Shown: positions 50,561-58,352 of the stretch, piece after piece
Layout: every line of letters starts with the position of its first letter
Numbering within the stretch: position 1 is the stretch's first letter
Source: an uncultured Gammaproteobacteria bacterium
GTDB lineage: Bacteria > Pseudomonadota > Gammaproteobacteria > Pseudomonadales > Pseudohongiellaceae
Length of the DNA stretch: 58,352 nt
Direction: 5' to 3'
Assembly: GCA_913058135.1 (NCBI GenBank)
Contig: CAJXPR010000008.1
Span: forward strand, 1-58,352
Translations under genes and position numbers: made by a program
The notes under the pieces: generated by a model
The model's input: only the letters and a program-made list of their open reading frames with translations
The model's database searches: none
What the model was told of the DNA's origin: nothing

Positions 50561-52879
50561 ATGCGTAAGCCCGTGCTCTCTGTCACCTCAATGTTTGTGT
50601 CATCCCTGCTGGTTCTCAGCGCCTGCTCCGAGCAGACCGAATCCCCGCCTGTGACGTCAGCGACAGAGCAACCCGAATACCGTTACCAGACGGATATCCG
50701 CTGGACCAGCTATGGCATTCCGCATGTCAGAGCCGAAGACTGGGGCAGTCTCGGGTATGGCTTTGCCTATGCCACCGCGCGTGACGCAGTCTGCACCATG
50801 GCCCGTGATGTGGTGATGGTCAACGGCGAGCTGTCCCTTAACTTTGGTGAAGGCGGTGGCAATATGGAAAGTGACATATTCCATCGTGCCGTGCTCGATG
50901 AGGCCATGATTAACACCTACCGGGATGGCCAAAGCGAAAAAGCCAACGAGTTTTCGGCGGGCTATGTTGACGGCTACAACCGCTACCTGGCGGAACACGG
51001 TGACGATCTGCCGCCTGCGTGCGCGGACACCGACTGGGTGCGCAGCATTACCGAGCTCGATGTTGACAAGCTGACCATTGGTGTCGGCATTCGTTACGGA
51101 CTGGCGTTGTTTCAGCGCGAGATGGCCAATGCAGCGCCTCCGGGCATGCCGGTCGCCAGTCTGGACAGTGACTTCGTTATCGACGCCGGCATTGGCAGCA
51201 ATGCCGTGGCCATGGGCCGCGCGGTCACCGAATCCGGTCGTGGTCTGCTGCTGGGCAATCCGCATTACCCCTGGCAGGGTTCGTCCCGTTTTCACCTGAT
51301 TCATACCACCATACCGGGCGAACTTGATGTCATGGGTGTGAGCCTGTACACCACCAACCGGGTTGCCATCGGTTTCAATCATGATGTGGCCTGGACGCAC
51401 ACGGTGTCCACCGGCATGCGTTCCACCGTGTATGCCCTGGAGCTGGACCCGGAGAACCCCACCCGTTACCGCTATGGCGACGAGTACAGGGACATGGAGC
51501 GGGTCAGCATCGAGGTGCCGGTGACCAATCAGGAAGGCGGTGTCAGCACGGTCGCGCGTGACGTCTACATGAGCCATTACGGCCCGCTGGTAGTCTCCGA
51601 CCAGTTGCCATGGACCGACACCACTGCGTTTGCCATACGTGACGTCAACCTTTACAACGACAAGTCCGCAGCAACCTATGACGCGCTGAACACCGCACGT
51701 AATATTGATGAAGTGGAAGCAGCATTGAGCCTGCAGGGTGTGTCCTGGGTCAACACCATTGCCGCCGACAGTGATGGCACCGCCTTTTATGCTGACATCA
51801 GCGTGGTGCCCAATGTTGACAGCGCGCTGATTGAGGCCTGCCGCATTGATGCCGACAATGTGCCATCCAGGGTCGTGCTGCTCAACGGCAGCAACCCCGA
51901 GTGCGAATGGTATGACTCCGATGAATCAGAGATACCTGGCGCTATGCCGGCAGATGACATGCCGCGCATCCGTCGTGACGACTATGTCCACAATGCCAAT
52001 GACAGTTACTGGTTGACCACGCCGCGCGAACCGCTGGAAGGTTATTCGCCCATTATCGGATCTGAGCGCACGCCGGTCAGTTTGCGCACTCGCGCCGGGC
52101 TGAGTTTTATCGAAGAAGCACTGGCCACGGGCGAAAAGATGGGGCCACAACACATTCAGGACATGTTGTTCAGTCACCGCCATTTTGGTGCCGAACTGTT
52201 CCTGGACGAGGTGCTGGCACTATGCACTGATCACAGCGAACCGGTGATGCTGGACGGCAACGAGGTCGATATTACCGCGAGCTGTGGTGTGCTGGCCGAC
52301 TGGGATCGGCGCAGCGACATCGACAGTCGCGGCGCCCACATCTGGCGTGAGTTCTGGCGGCAGGCAGCGGCCATTCCGGATCGTTACGCAGTGCCGTTTG
52401 ACGCCAGTGACCCGGTCAACACACCACGGCAGCTGGCCACGGACCAGCCGGCGGTGCGCTCAGGATTATTGCAGGCACTGGCCTATGCACAGACCTTTTT
52501 CCAGGACCAGGGTATAGCCCTGGATGCCACCTGGGGGTCGTTGCAGTACGAACCACGCAATGAGGAGCAGATTCCCATTCCCGGTGGGGATGGCGGCGCC
52601 GGCATGTGGAGTGTGATCACCTCACAGTTCAACCCTGAGGTTGGCGCCTACACACCCATCCTGCATGGCAACAGCTACATGCAGGTGATCAGTTGGGATG
52701 AGGACGGGCGCGTGGATCCGCGCGGCATTCTGAGCTACTCACAGTCCGAGGATCCTCGGTCTGCGCATTTTGCCGATCAGACCCGCCTGTATTCACAAAG
52801 CCAGTGGCTGGATCTGCCCTTCCACGAGGAAGACATCCTGGCAGATCCTGCCCTGCAGACCTTGACACTGCGCGAGTAA
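50561..52879 (+). CDS. Penicillin/AHL-acylase-family lipoprotein
   Basis: This Ntn-hydrolase of about 772 residues starts at the ATG 50561, which has CGGAGA upstream. A lipobox LSAC (SMFVSSLLVLSAC) predicts outer-membrane attachment. The family elements are IRWTSYGIPHVRAEDWGSLGYGFAYATARD, the autocleavage site with the nucleophile Ser in GIGSNAVAMGRA, LLLGNPHYPWQGSSRFH, and HTVSTGMRSTVYALEL. These match acylases such as PvdQ/QuiP, which cleave acyl-homoserine lactones or other acyl amides. The substrate is unproven. The gene stands between two leftward genes and has its own promoter. Confidence 0.9.
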   Translation: MRKPVLSVTSMFVSSLLVLSACSEQTESPPVTSATEQPEYRYQTDIRWTSYGIPHVRAEDWGSLGYGFAYATARDAVCTMARDVVMVNGELSLNFGEGGGNMESDIFHRAVLDEAMINTYRDGQSEKANEFSAGYVDGYNRYLAEHGDDLPPACADTDWVRSITELDVDKLTIGVGIRYGLALFQREMANAAPPGMPVASLDSDFVIDAGIGSNAVAMGRAVTESGRGLLLGNPHYPWQGSSRFHLIHTTIPGELDVMGVSLYTTNRVAIGFNHDVAWTHTVSTGMRSTVYALELDPENPTRYRYGDEYRDMERVSIEVPVTNQEGGVSTVARDVYMSHYGPLVVSDQLPWTDTTAFAIRDVNLYNDKSAATYDALNTARNIDEVEAALSLQGVSWVNTIAADSDGTAFYADISVVPNVDSALIEACRIDADNVPSRVVLLNGSNPECEWYDSDESEIPGAMPADDMPRIRRDDYVHNANDSYWLTTPREPLEGYSPIIGSERTPVSLRTRAGLSFIEEALATGEKMGPQHIQDMLFSHRHFGAELFLDEVLALCTDHSEPVMLDGNEVDITASCGVLADWDRRSDIDSRGAHIWREFWRQAAAIPDRYAVPFDASDPVNTPRQLATDQPAVRSGLLQALAYAQTFFQDQGIALDATWGSLQYEPRNEEQIPIPGGDGGAGMWSVITSQFNPEVGAYTPILHGNSYMQVISWDEDGRVDPRGILSYSQSEDPRSAHFADQTRLYSQSQWLDLPFHEEDILADPALQTLTLRE

Positions 52880-52904
52880 CGGACGCGGATCGGCTGCCGT
52901 GCGC

Positions 52905-53459
52905 TCAGGCTTCAGGCGCGCGGCAGCGTGGGTCAGCCTGCTGGATGCCGGTGATCATCTCCCGGCTCAGTGGCAGCGGGTCACAACCATGACCGGTCTC
53001 GCAGATCATGTCCCACTGCGGCTCCGCCTTGATGTGGCAGTCCAGGCAGTTGCCGCCAAAGCGGTTTACCACATCGGTAAAACCGCGCACGGTAATTTCC
53101 GAGCCCTGCGGGCTGACGTTGAGTTCAAAAAATTCCCAGTCATTGGTCGCCGGGCTGGTGCCTTCAGGCTGCTTGACCATGACTTCCGTGGGCACCAGTT
53201 GTACCACCGAGCCCGTCGGGTAAGGCGCGCCTTCGGGTGCGTTGGCAGCTGCGATGGTGGCGTCAAGGTCACCCAGAAGATTGTCGACAAAGAAACCGCG
53301 CACTGCGGTCATGTCAGTCAGGCAGTCGAAGGTGCTGGCCTCGATGGCAATGGGCTGGCTCGATTGGGCCATCAGCTGGTTGATGCCCAGGCCGGCGGAT
53401 AAGGCTACGGCAGCCAGCCCGATAACAATTCGTGTGCGCTTGGTAAATGATTTTTTCAT
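52905..53459 (-). CDS. Periplasmic haem protein (P460-like c-type cytochrome)
   Basis: This protein of about 184 residues has a signal peptide (TRIVIGLAAVALSAGLGI) and a single CxxCH haem site in GGNCLDCHIKAEPQWDM. Additional Cys residues (CETGHGCDP) follow. The segment GSVVQLVPTEVMVKQPEG resembles the cytochrome P460 group, which oxidise hydroxylamine or handle reactive nitrogen, but this assignment is tentative. The ATG at 53459 follows GAGGA. Its promoter carries several near-identical palindromes and it lies just downstream of a MarR/OhrR-type gene. Confidence 0.7.
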   Translation of the reverse strand: MKKSFTKRTRIVIGLAAVALSAGLGINQLMAQSSQPIAIEASTFDCLTDMTAVRGFFVDNLLGDLDATIAAANAPEGAPYPTGSVVQLVPTEVMVKQPEGTSPATNDWEFFELNVSPQGSEITVRGFTDVVNRFGGNCLDCHIKAEPQWDMICETGHGCDPLPLSREMITGIQQADPRCRAPEA

Positions 53460-53506
53460 GCAGGGTTTCCTCATCAAAAGGTCGGTATCAACTGGTCTGT
53501 CATTAG

Positions 53507-53557
53507 TATTGCAAGCGATAGTATCGCGCGCGATATAAAATCGCAACGGCTTGCGAT
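53507..53557 (-). promoter_or_regulatory. Promoter with repeated palindromic operators for the haem protein
   Basis: Read leftward, TTGCGA (53541-53546) and TACTAT (53518-53523) form a sigma-70-type pair with a 17-base spacer. Overlapping it are TATTGCAAGCGATA (53507-53520) and the perfect palindrome TATCGCGCGCGATA (53522-53535), one base apart and sharing 12 of 14 positions. A third inverted repeat, ATCGCAA and TTGCGAT, spans 53540-53557. Such an array inside a promoter is what a dimeric repressor would occupy. The MarR-type gene ending at 53604 is the obvious candidate. Confidence 0.65.
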
Positions 53558-53603
53558 GGTTCGAGCCCTGGATGCGATCGCTGCCACCGCGGTGGCGGTG
53601 AAA

Positions 53604-54083
53604 TCACTGCAGATGGCGTATCAGGGCGTCCAGTTGCTGTTTCAGTTTGATGCCTTCTTCCAGCGGATAACCGGCGCTTTCAAACATCTTTTCAGGAATA
53701 CAGGCGCACTTCTGTTTCAGGCGTTTACCCTTGCGGGTCAGGGTTATGGTCACCACGCGCTCGTCATCCGCGCTGCGCGTGCGCTCAATAATGTCCATCA
53801 GCTCCAGCCGCTTCAGCAGCGGGGTTACAGTATTGGTCGCCAGCTGTGCGCGCTGGCCTATGTGCGACACCGTGCAGGGGGCATCTTCCCACAGGATCAG
53901 CAGCACGATGTACTGTGGGTAGGTCAGTCCCAGTGGTTCCAGTAACGGTTGGTATAACCGCGTGACCAGGCGCGACGCCGCGTACAGGGGGAAGCATAAC
54001 TGGTTTTCCAGGCGCAGGTAGCGATCCGTATCCTGGTTGTCATCGGCTTTGGCTGTCAGGGTTTTTGTGGTCGTTCTGGGCAT
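53604..54083 (-). CDS. MarR-family regulator, OhrR-like
   Basis: This winged-helix regulator of about 159 residues matches the OhrR group: LENQLCFPLYAASRLVTRLYQPLLEPL carries the reactive Cys used to sense organic hydroperoxides, followed by the helix-turn-helix (CTVSHIGQRAQLATNTVTPLLKRLE) and wing (RTRSADDERVVTITLT). No ohr gene is adjacent. Its likely targets are the downstream haem protein promoter and its own divergent promoter, where TCGCAAGCG (54122-54130) echoes the operator core. The start is the ATG at 54083, with only weak ribosome-site support. Confidence 0.9.
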   Translation of the reverse strand: MPRTTTKTLTAKADDNQDTDRYLRLENQLCFPLYAASRLVTRLYQPLLEPLGLTYPQYIVLLILWEDAPCTVSHIGQRAQLATNTVTPLLKRLELMDIIERTRSADDERVVTITLTRKGKRLKQKCACIPEKMFESAGYPLEEGIKLKQQLDALIRHLQ

Positions 54084-54144
54084 GTTGTCACGTATATCCT
54101 GTCTGGGCGTGGGCGCGGCAACTCGCAAGCGCGCCCGATTTGCT

Positions 54145-54150
54145 TATAAT
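54145..54150 (+). promoter_or_regulatory. -10 element in the marR/lipoprotein divergent region
   Basis: TATAAT lies 37 bases before the GTG start of the lipoprotein gene. No good -35 is visible at 16-18 bases upstream. The operator-like TCGCAAGCG (54122-54130) lies where a -35 would be. Confidence 0.35.
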
Positions 54151-54187
54151 GGCCATAGTTATCCATCGAATCAACTGGAGAGTGTTT

Positions 54188-54724
54188 GTGTCCCTGTGTT
54201 ACCGATTGCCGCTGACCCTGGTCTGTTTGCTGACAGTCGCCGCCTGCGCCAGTTCTCGGGTGCTGACCGAATGGCCGGACACCGTCCCGGAACAGGATCT
54301 GTTCCTGCAGGCCTATCAGCAGGACCCGGAAAACCAGGCGCGGCAGACCGATGTCGAGTATCTGACCTGGGTGGTGCGTTTCTACGAAGGCTGGGAGATG
54401 ATGGCTACCGGCTGGAATGACATGACACCGGTGGTGCTCAGTGATCTGAATGCACAACAGAGCGAACAGGTGGCCGACATGCGGGACAACCTGGGCGTGC
54501 TGATCGCCGCCGAGTGGGCCAAGGACAACGACGTGCGCATTATCGATACCGCGATGCTCAGCCTGTGGGGCGGTGTCATGGTGGCGGCGCTGGAGCCCGA
54601 GGTGCGCATTGACGCGATCGAACTGATTACCGATGACGTCGAGCGCCTGCTGGCCGGCGAGCTGGCGCCGGCGCGCATCAACGATGGCCGGTATGCGTCG
54701 CGGCTACCGATTGATCTGAATTAG
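54188..54724 (+). CDS. Lipoprotein of unknown function
   Basis: This protein of about 178 residues starts at GTG 54188, set by GGAG seven bases upstream; the frame extends upstream without signal. The start reads VSLCYRLPLTLVCLLTVAAC, with lipobox VAAC. The mature part has no motif I recognise (EWPDTVPEQDLFLQAYQQDP, then WVVRFYEGWEMMATGWNDM) and ends with a helix-rich region. It converges with the NosR-like gene, nine bases away. Confidence 0.75.
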   Translation: MSLCYRLPLTLVCLLTVAACASSRVLTEWPDTVPEQDLFLQAYQQDPENQARQTDVEYLTWVVRFYEGWEMMATGWNDMTPVVLSDLNAQQSEQVADMRDNLGVLIAAEWAKDNDVRIIDTAMLSLWGGVMVAALEPEVRIDAIELITDDVERLLAGELAPARINDGRYASRLPIDLN

Positions 54725-54732
54725 CGTCTGAA

Positions 54733-56757
54733 TTAGCGCCCGGGCGCCAGCTCCTTGTGGCGCACGATGATTTTCGACATATCGTGGCGGCAGGAACCCG
54801 CCTTGTTGATCAGCTTGCGCTCGCAGATATCACAGCGCACACACTCCTTGAAATCGATCTTCTCACGGCGTATCGCGCCGGTCGGGCAGGCGTGCTCGCA
54901 CACGGTGCAGACCTGGCACTGCGGTACCCGCCTGATACGTCGGGGGCTGATGAATGACACCACGCCGAGTGCTGCGCCCAGCGGACAGACATAACGGCAG
55001 TAGAACCGCGGCACCACCACACAGGCCAGCAGGATCGCGCCGAGAATGGCAAACAGCGTCACCGATCCGCTGAGGAAGAACAGCGTGCCGAAGGGCTCAA
55101 AATACTGGAACACGGCGACATTGTTGGCGATCAGCGCCGCGCCGATGATAAAGGCCAGGAAGGCGTATTTGGTGTAGATCCCCAGATCGTGCCATTTCTG
55201 CGGCACCTTCAGTAACCAGCGCTTTGGCGTAAAGCGGCTGATGAAGTCCTGTACCGCACCAAACGGGCAAAGGGATGAGCAGAACAGGCGTCCCCAGATC
55301 AGCGTGGTCACTACGGTAAACACCACAATCATCAGCAGCGGCAGGTTGCTGAGCAGGAAACCCGGACCCTGGACCAGGGCGCCGGTGATATGTGCCACAG
55401 ACAGAAAGCCGGCCTTCATGAAGCCAAGGTATACCACGACCAGCGTTAAGGCTGCCCAGCGCCAGCGCGCACTCTTGCGGAAGAACGCGGTCAGCACCAG
55501 GGCAAAAATCAGCAGCAGCATGGCTACCTCCGCCCACGGCGTGACACCCCAGGGCGGGTCAGCAAGAAACTGGTGGATGGCGCTGTTCTCTGTGCGGATA
55601 ATACGTTCGATCTCGGCTTCGCTCAGTATCGGATCACCGCTGGCCAGGCGTTGTCCCAGGCCCAGAATCTCATATTGCAGCTCGTAAGGGTCCAGGCTGC
55701 CCAGCGGCTGGTAATAGATATTGATGGGCTGCGACAGGTCGTAACGGTCATCAAGCACAATCGCCCCGCCAAACTCGGCGCGCCCGGCGATCAGCCCTTC
55801 ATCGGCATTGCCGGCAGAGACCAGCAGGTTGGCAGTCAGGCGCCGCATGGGCAGGTCACCCTGCTGCAGCTGCAAGCGGTCCTGACGAAACTGTTGATAA
55901 CCGGTGCCGCCCACCGCCATCAGGATCATCTGGTTACCGCCGAGCCGGGAGCTGGCGTCACGTTCCGCGCGTGCGTACGCTGTGTTGCCGATAAAATACT
56001 CACCCAGCGCCGGGTGGCCCATGTAGGTAAAGGTCAGTTCCAGGGTTTCGCCACCAGGCAGGTCCATGCTGATCTGTCTGATGACCCCCTGCTCAACGAG
56101 TTCGTCCCAGCTGGTCTGCTGCATTTCCTGCAGGATGCGTTCATGGCGGGCGCGCTCCACGGCAGTGCCGGGCGTGAACCCATTATAGGCACCGGCGACA
56201 CGGCGGGCCGCTTCACGGATGCCGCGGGTGATGGCAAAGGAGCTGACGGTGGCGCCGGCAATGCCATCGATGTCACTGTTGATGCGGAAGTCGTCGGCGA
56301 TGGATTTGCCGGCAAACTGGCCCTGAAAGACTGGATCGGCCAGAAAGTCGCCCAGGGTGTTGGTATAGGATTCCACATAGCTGAGAATCTTCATGCCGGT
56401 CAGCTGATTGTTGAGGTCCACACCCACCAGCATGGGAATGGGCGCACTGAAACCGCGTTCTTCCGGCGGCACATCGGCGGTCAGGAAGACATAACCCAGC
56501 AGCTCCCGGCCGCCATTGGCTGTGCTGCGGTAGGCTTCGTAAACCGGCGGTTCGCCCTGCTTGTCCGAAAACTCATCAGCGGCGGGCATTACCTGTTGCA
56601 ACCACTCAGGCTGCACATCGGTGGAAAACGGCGTACGCACCGGGTTACCTTCAACGGGTTGGCGTGGCGGTTGTGCCTGCAGGACGGTGCTGGTCAATGC
56701 CATAGTCAGCGCCATAGCCAACGCCATGACGGATACATACAATCGGGGGGCAGACAT
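54733..56757 (-). CDS. NosR/NirI-family flavoprotein/polyferredoxin (orphan)
   Basis: This is an inner-membrane protein of about 674 residues. A signal helix is followed by a periplasmic FMN-binding domain with the flavinylation-type motif DIDGIAGATVSS, then a middle domain, six helices (about 430-640) with CxxxCP motifs (CSSLCPFG and CRYVCPLG), and a C-terminal 4Fe-4S domain (CQVCTVCEHACPTGAI, ECVRCDICERKL). It moves electrons from the membrane to the periplasm. NosR serves nitrous oxide reductase, but no nos or nir gene is nearby. An ATG at 56859 is an alternative start. Confidence 0.88.
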   Translation of the reverse strand: MSAPRLYVSVMALAMALTMALTSTVLQAQPPRQPVEGNPVRTPFSTDVQPEWLQQVMPAADEFSDKQGEPPVYEAYRSTANGGRELLGYVFLTADVPPEERGFSAPIPMLVGVDLNNQLTGMKILSYVESYTNTLGDFLADPVFQGQFAGKSIADDFRINSDIDGIAGATVSSFAITRGIREAARRVAGAYNGFTPGTAVERARHERILQEMQQTSWDELVEQGVIRQISMDLPGGETLELTFTYMGHPALGEYFIGNTAYARAERDASSRLGGNQMILMAVGGTGYQQFRQDRLQLQQGDLPMRRLTANLLVSAGNADEGLIAGRAEFGGAIVLDDRYDLSQPINIYYQPLGSLDPYELQYEILGLGQRLASGDPILSEAEIERIIRTENSAIHQFLADPPWGVTPWAEVAMLLLIFALVLTAFFRKSARWRWAALTLVVVYLGFMKAGFLSVAHITGALVQGPGFLLSNLPLLMIVVFTVVTTLIWGRLFCSSLCPFGAVQDFISRFTPKRWLLKVPQKWHDLGIYTKYAFLAFIIGAALIANNVAVFQYFEPFGTLFFLSGSVTLFAILGAILLACVVVPRFYCRYVCPLGAALGVVSFISPRRIRRVPQCQVCTVCEHACPTGAIRREKIDFKECVRCDICERKLINKAGSCRHDMSKIIVRHKELAPGR

Positions 56758-56849
56758 GTCGTTGTTTTGATCCTTGTTCAGTGCGTTACTGGCAATGGGC
56801 GCGCTTACTATAACCGCCGCCTTCAGCCAGCGGTAGCAGCCAGCGGCAT

Positions 56850-56868
56850 TGTGAGACAAAATGTCACA
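56850..56868. promoter_or_regulatory. Imperfect inverted repeat in the NosR/ICMT divergent region
   Basis: TGTGA and TCACA flank GACAAAATG in the divergent region. The half-sites match CRP-type sites but the spacing is nine, not six, so it is not a normal CRP site. It may bind another regulator. Confidence 0.2.
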
Positions 56869-56934
56869 TAGTTGCGGGCGAACGTGTCAGCCGTGAGCCG
56901 ATAAGACAGCCAGTGTTAAACCAAAAGGACCGCC

Positions 56935-57396
56935 ATGAAATCGTTGGAACTGAGAATACCGCCGCCCCTGATCGCGCTGCTGTGCATTGTACTGATGTGG
57001 TACATACAGGGCTTCTATCCGCTGGGCTGGCTGACGGCTGTCTGGGTATTACCCGTGGCCATCCTGCTGGCACTCACCGGTATCGTCATTGCCAGCGCCG
57101 GGGCGGCCGCTTTCAAGCGGGCCCATACCACAGTTAATCCCATGCATCCCGAGCAGACATCGCGCCTGGTCACCGGCGGCATCTATCAGTACACCCGCAA
57201 CCCCATGTACCTGGGCATGGCGCTGGTATTGACCGGCATCGCCCTGTATCTGGCTGATCTGAGTGCTTTTCTGGGCGTAGCGCTGTTTGTGCGTTACATC
57301 GGTCGCTACCAGATCGGGCCGGAAGAAGACATGTTACTGGAGAAGTTCGGTGACGAGTTTGAGACATATCAAGCACGGGTCAGGCGCTGGTTGTAA
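56935..57396 (+). CDS. Isoprenylcysteine methyltransferase-like membrane protein
   Basis: This 153-residue protein has four or so helices and the ICMT/PEMT signature at its C-terminal half: LVTGGIYQYTRNPMYLGMALVLTG, then EEDMLLEKFGDEFETYQARVRRWL. Bacterial members are usually of unknown substrate and methylate lipids or small molecules with S-adenosylmethionine. It is followed 31 bases later by the glutaredoxin-MauE gene. Confidence 0.88.
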   Translation: MKSLELRIPPPLIALLCIVLMWYIQGFYPLGWLTAVWVLPVAILLALTGIVIASAGAAAFKRAHTTVNPMHPEQTSRLVTGGIYQYTRNPMYLGMALVLTGIALYLADLSAFLGVALFVRYIGRYQIGPEEDMLLEKFGDEFETYQARVRRWL

Positions 57397-57427
57397 TCCC
57401 AAGGGGAGGATATGTTAGGGTAGGGTC

Positions 57428-58174
57428 ATGGACGATTCCAGAGACAAAACCGCCGCCTTGTACCGCATGGTGATGGATAAGCATCTGTGCCCGTTTGGCC
57501 TGAAGTCCCGTGACCTGCTCAGGCGCAAGGGCTACCGGATTGAAGACCATCCGTTGCGTTCGCGCGAAGAAGTCGATGCCTTCAAGGCCAGACACAAGGT
57601 CGAGACAAGCCCGCAAACCTTTATCGACGGTGAGCGCATTGGCGGCTATGAGGCCTTGCGCAAGCATTTTGGCCTGCCACCTGAGAAGCAGGAAGGCGTG
57701 ACCTACAAGCCGGTACTGGCGATTTTCCTGTCCGCGTTGGCCATGTCGGTGGCGTTGATCTGGAACATTCGTGGTGCACCGGCAGTGATTCCCATTGTTG
57801 AATGGTTTGTAGCCATCACCATGTGCCTGCTGGCCGTCCAGAAGCTGCGGGATCTGACGGCCTTTTCCAATCAGTTTATTGTTTATGACCTGCTGGCCAT
57901 GCGCCGGGTGCGTTATGCCTATGTCTACCCGTTTGCTGAGCTTTATGTCGGTGTTGCCATGCTCGGCGGGCTGATGGCGTGGCTGGTTTCACCGGTGGCG
58001 CTGTTCATCGGCGGTATAGGCGCGGTGTCAGTGTTCAAGGCGGTGTATATCGACAAACGCGAGCTCAAGTGCGCCTGCGTTGGCGGCAACAGCAACGTCC
58101 CGCTGGGGTTCGTGTCGCTCACCGAGAACCTGTTCATGATTCTGGCGGCGGTCTGGATGTGGGTCGCCTGGTAA
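57428..58174 (+). CDS. Glutaredoxin-MauE fusion membrane protein
   Basis: This is a 248-residue fusion. Residues of about 8-85 are a glutaredoxin-type domain with a single active-site Cys (DKHLCPFGLKSRDLLRRKGY) and the substrate-side TSPQTFIDGERIGGYEALRKHFG. Residues of about 92-248 form a MauE-type membrane domain of four helices with YPFAELYVGVAMLGG and CACVGGNSNVPLGFVSLTEN, the latter holding two Cys. MauE/DoxX-like proteins take part in disulfide transfer or maturation. A role as a redox protein at the inner membrane is inferred. Confidence 0.85.
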   Translation: MDDSRDKTAALYRMVMDKHLCPFGLKSRDLLRRKGYRIEDHPLRSREEVDAFKARHKVETSPQTFIDGERIGGYEALRKHFGLPPEKQEGVTYKPVLAIFLSALAMSVALIWNIRGAPAVIPIVEWFVAITMCLLAVQKLRDLTAFSNQFIVYDLLAMRRVRYAYVYPFAELYVGVAMLGGLMAWLVSPVALFIGGIGAVSVFKAVYIDKRELKCACVGGNSNVPLGFVSLTENLFMILAAVWMWVAW

Positions 58175-58260
58175 CAGTCTGCCACACTTTGGTCATGTAA
58201 AAGTGGTACAATCCGTGGTTTTCAGAAATTCCCGCCAAGACCTCAAGAACAGGAATAACC

Positions 58261-58306
58261 ATGTCGATTGATGCCATTGATACTGCAAAGATTATCTATA
58301 CTGAAA
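58261..58306 (+). CDS. Truncated start of an unidentified gene
   Basis: An ATG with AGGAAT upstream starts a frame encoding MSIDAIDTAKIIYTE before the genomic sequence ends at the adapter. Possible -10 TACAAT lies at 58207-58212. Too short to identify. Confidence 0.5.
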
Positions 58307-58352
58307 CTGTCTCTTATACACATCTCCGAGCCCACGAGACAGGCAGAAATCT
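58307..58352. other. Nextera adapter plus i7 index (non-genomic)
   Basis: The sequence from 58307 to 58340 is the Nextera read-2 adapter in reverse complement, beginning with the mosaic end CTGTCTCTTATACACATCT. It is followed by AGGCAGAA (58341-58348), which is the Nextera i7 index N703, and by ATCT, the start of the P7 primer site. This is library sequence. Any reading frame running into it is artificial. Confidence 0.98.

Noticed and set aside
52893-52927. GC-rich hairpin (GCTGCCG/CGGCAGC) between the acylase and haem-protein genes as a terminator.
   Set aside because: No U-tract on either side, and it lies largely within the coding end of the haem-protein gene; kept only as a possible weak structure.
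56850-56868. CRP or FNR binding site.
   Set aside because: Half-site spacing is nine rather than six, and the FNR core TTGAT is absent; retained only as a low-confidence inverted repeat.
55573-56871. 432-codon frame antisense to the NosR-like gene.
   Set aside because: It is a by-product of GC-rich codon use; the minus-strand product has all NosR motifs.
1-58352. Terminal inverted 19-base repeats as ends of a natural Tn5-like composite transposon.
   Set aside because: They continue into the full Nextera adapter and an i7 index; no transposase gene is present.

Overview
The window looks like a single assembled contig from a free-living Gram-negative bacterium, most probably a marine or aquatic gammaproteobacterium. 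The grounds are estimated GC near 57%, lipoproteins with lipoboxes, TonB, OmpA and SURF1 families, a Bfr/Bfd pair, DUF3301, DUF3450 and a PspB-like protein. I cannot fix the genus. Both ends carry Illumina Nextera adapter (1-27 and 58307-58352), so only 28-58306 is genomic. I see no tRNA, rRNA, CRISPR array, phage gene or insertion sequence.

Layout. (1) 143-3128: tRNA hydroxylase TrhO, a DUF1653 protein, a small lipoprotein, a near-ideal bidirectional terminator and a secreted protein with Lys-Ser-Asp/Gly repeats. (2) 3507-15786: two complete peptide ABC transporters in tandem. The first is OppABCDF-like and its OppC carries an extra fibronectin-III-like domain. The second is YejB/YejE/YejA-like plus two ATPases. 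(3) 15895-20366: a DUF3450 protein, a P2-type cation ATPase and RimK. (4) 20537-24378: a TonB receptor with a PepSY membrane protein, and a PspB-like protein. (5) 24597-27795: a three-gene lipid-linked sugar module (GT-C-like membrane protein, GT2 polyprenyl-phosphate glycosyltransferase, SMR-like flippase). (6) 27873-31664: an M16 protease pair (one catalytic, one lacking the zinc motif) and SURF1. (7) 31708-34360: an RLAN/ATP-grasp ligase facing a GNAT/C39-like peptidase, tail to tail with overlapping 3' ends, next to an OmpA lipoprotein. This is the best candidate for a poorly described system, a predicted peptide-tagging pair. (8) 35155-39389: a tightly overlapped photoprotection operon (DCC protein, iron-sulfur photolyase, SDR, lipocalin, renalase-like oxidase) behind a chemoreceptor at 39422-40933. 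(9) 41197-52879: a PhoX-like protein, an uncharacterised secreted protein, Bfd and Bfr with Fur-box candidates, two epoxide-hydrolase-type enzymes, DUF3301, a second chemoreceptor, a lipoprotein and a penicillin/AHL-acylase-type lipoprotein. (10) 52905-58306: a haem protein whose promoter carries repeated palindromes next to a MarR/OhrR-type gene, a lipoprotein, an orphan NosR-like flavoprotein/polyferredoxin, an isoprenylcysteine-methyltransferase-like protein, a glutaredoxin-MauE fusion and a gene cut by the contig end.

The recurring themes are peptide import and peptide handling (two importers, two ATP-grasp ligases, M16 and C39-like peptidases), envelope and iron functions, and light or oxidative stress. 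All family names come from motif recognition by eye; no search was run.
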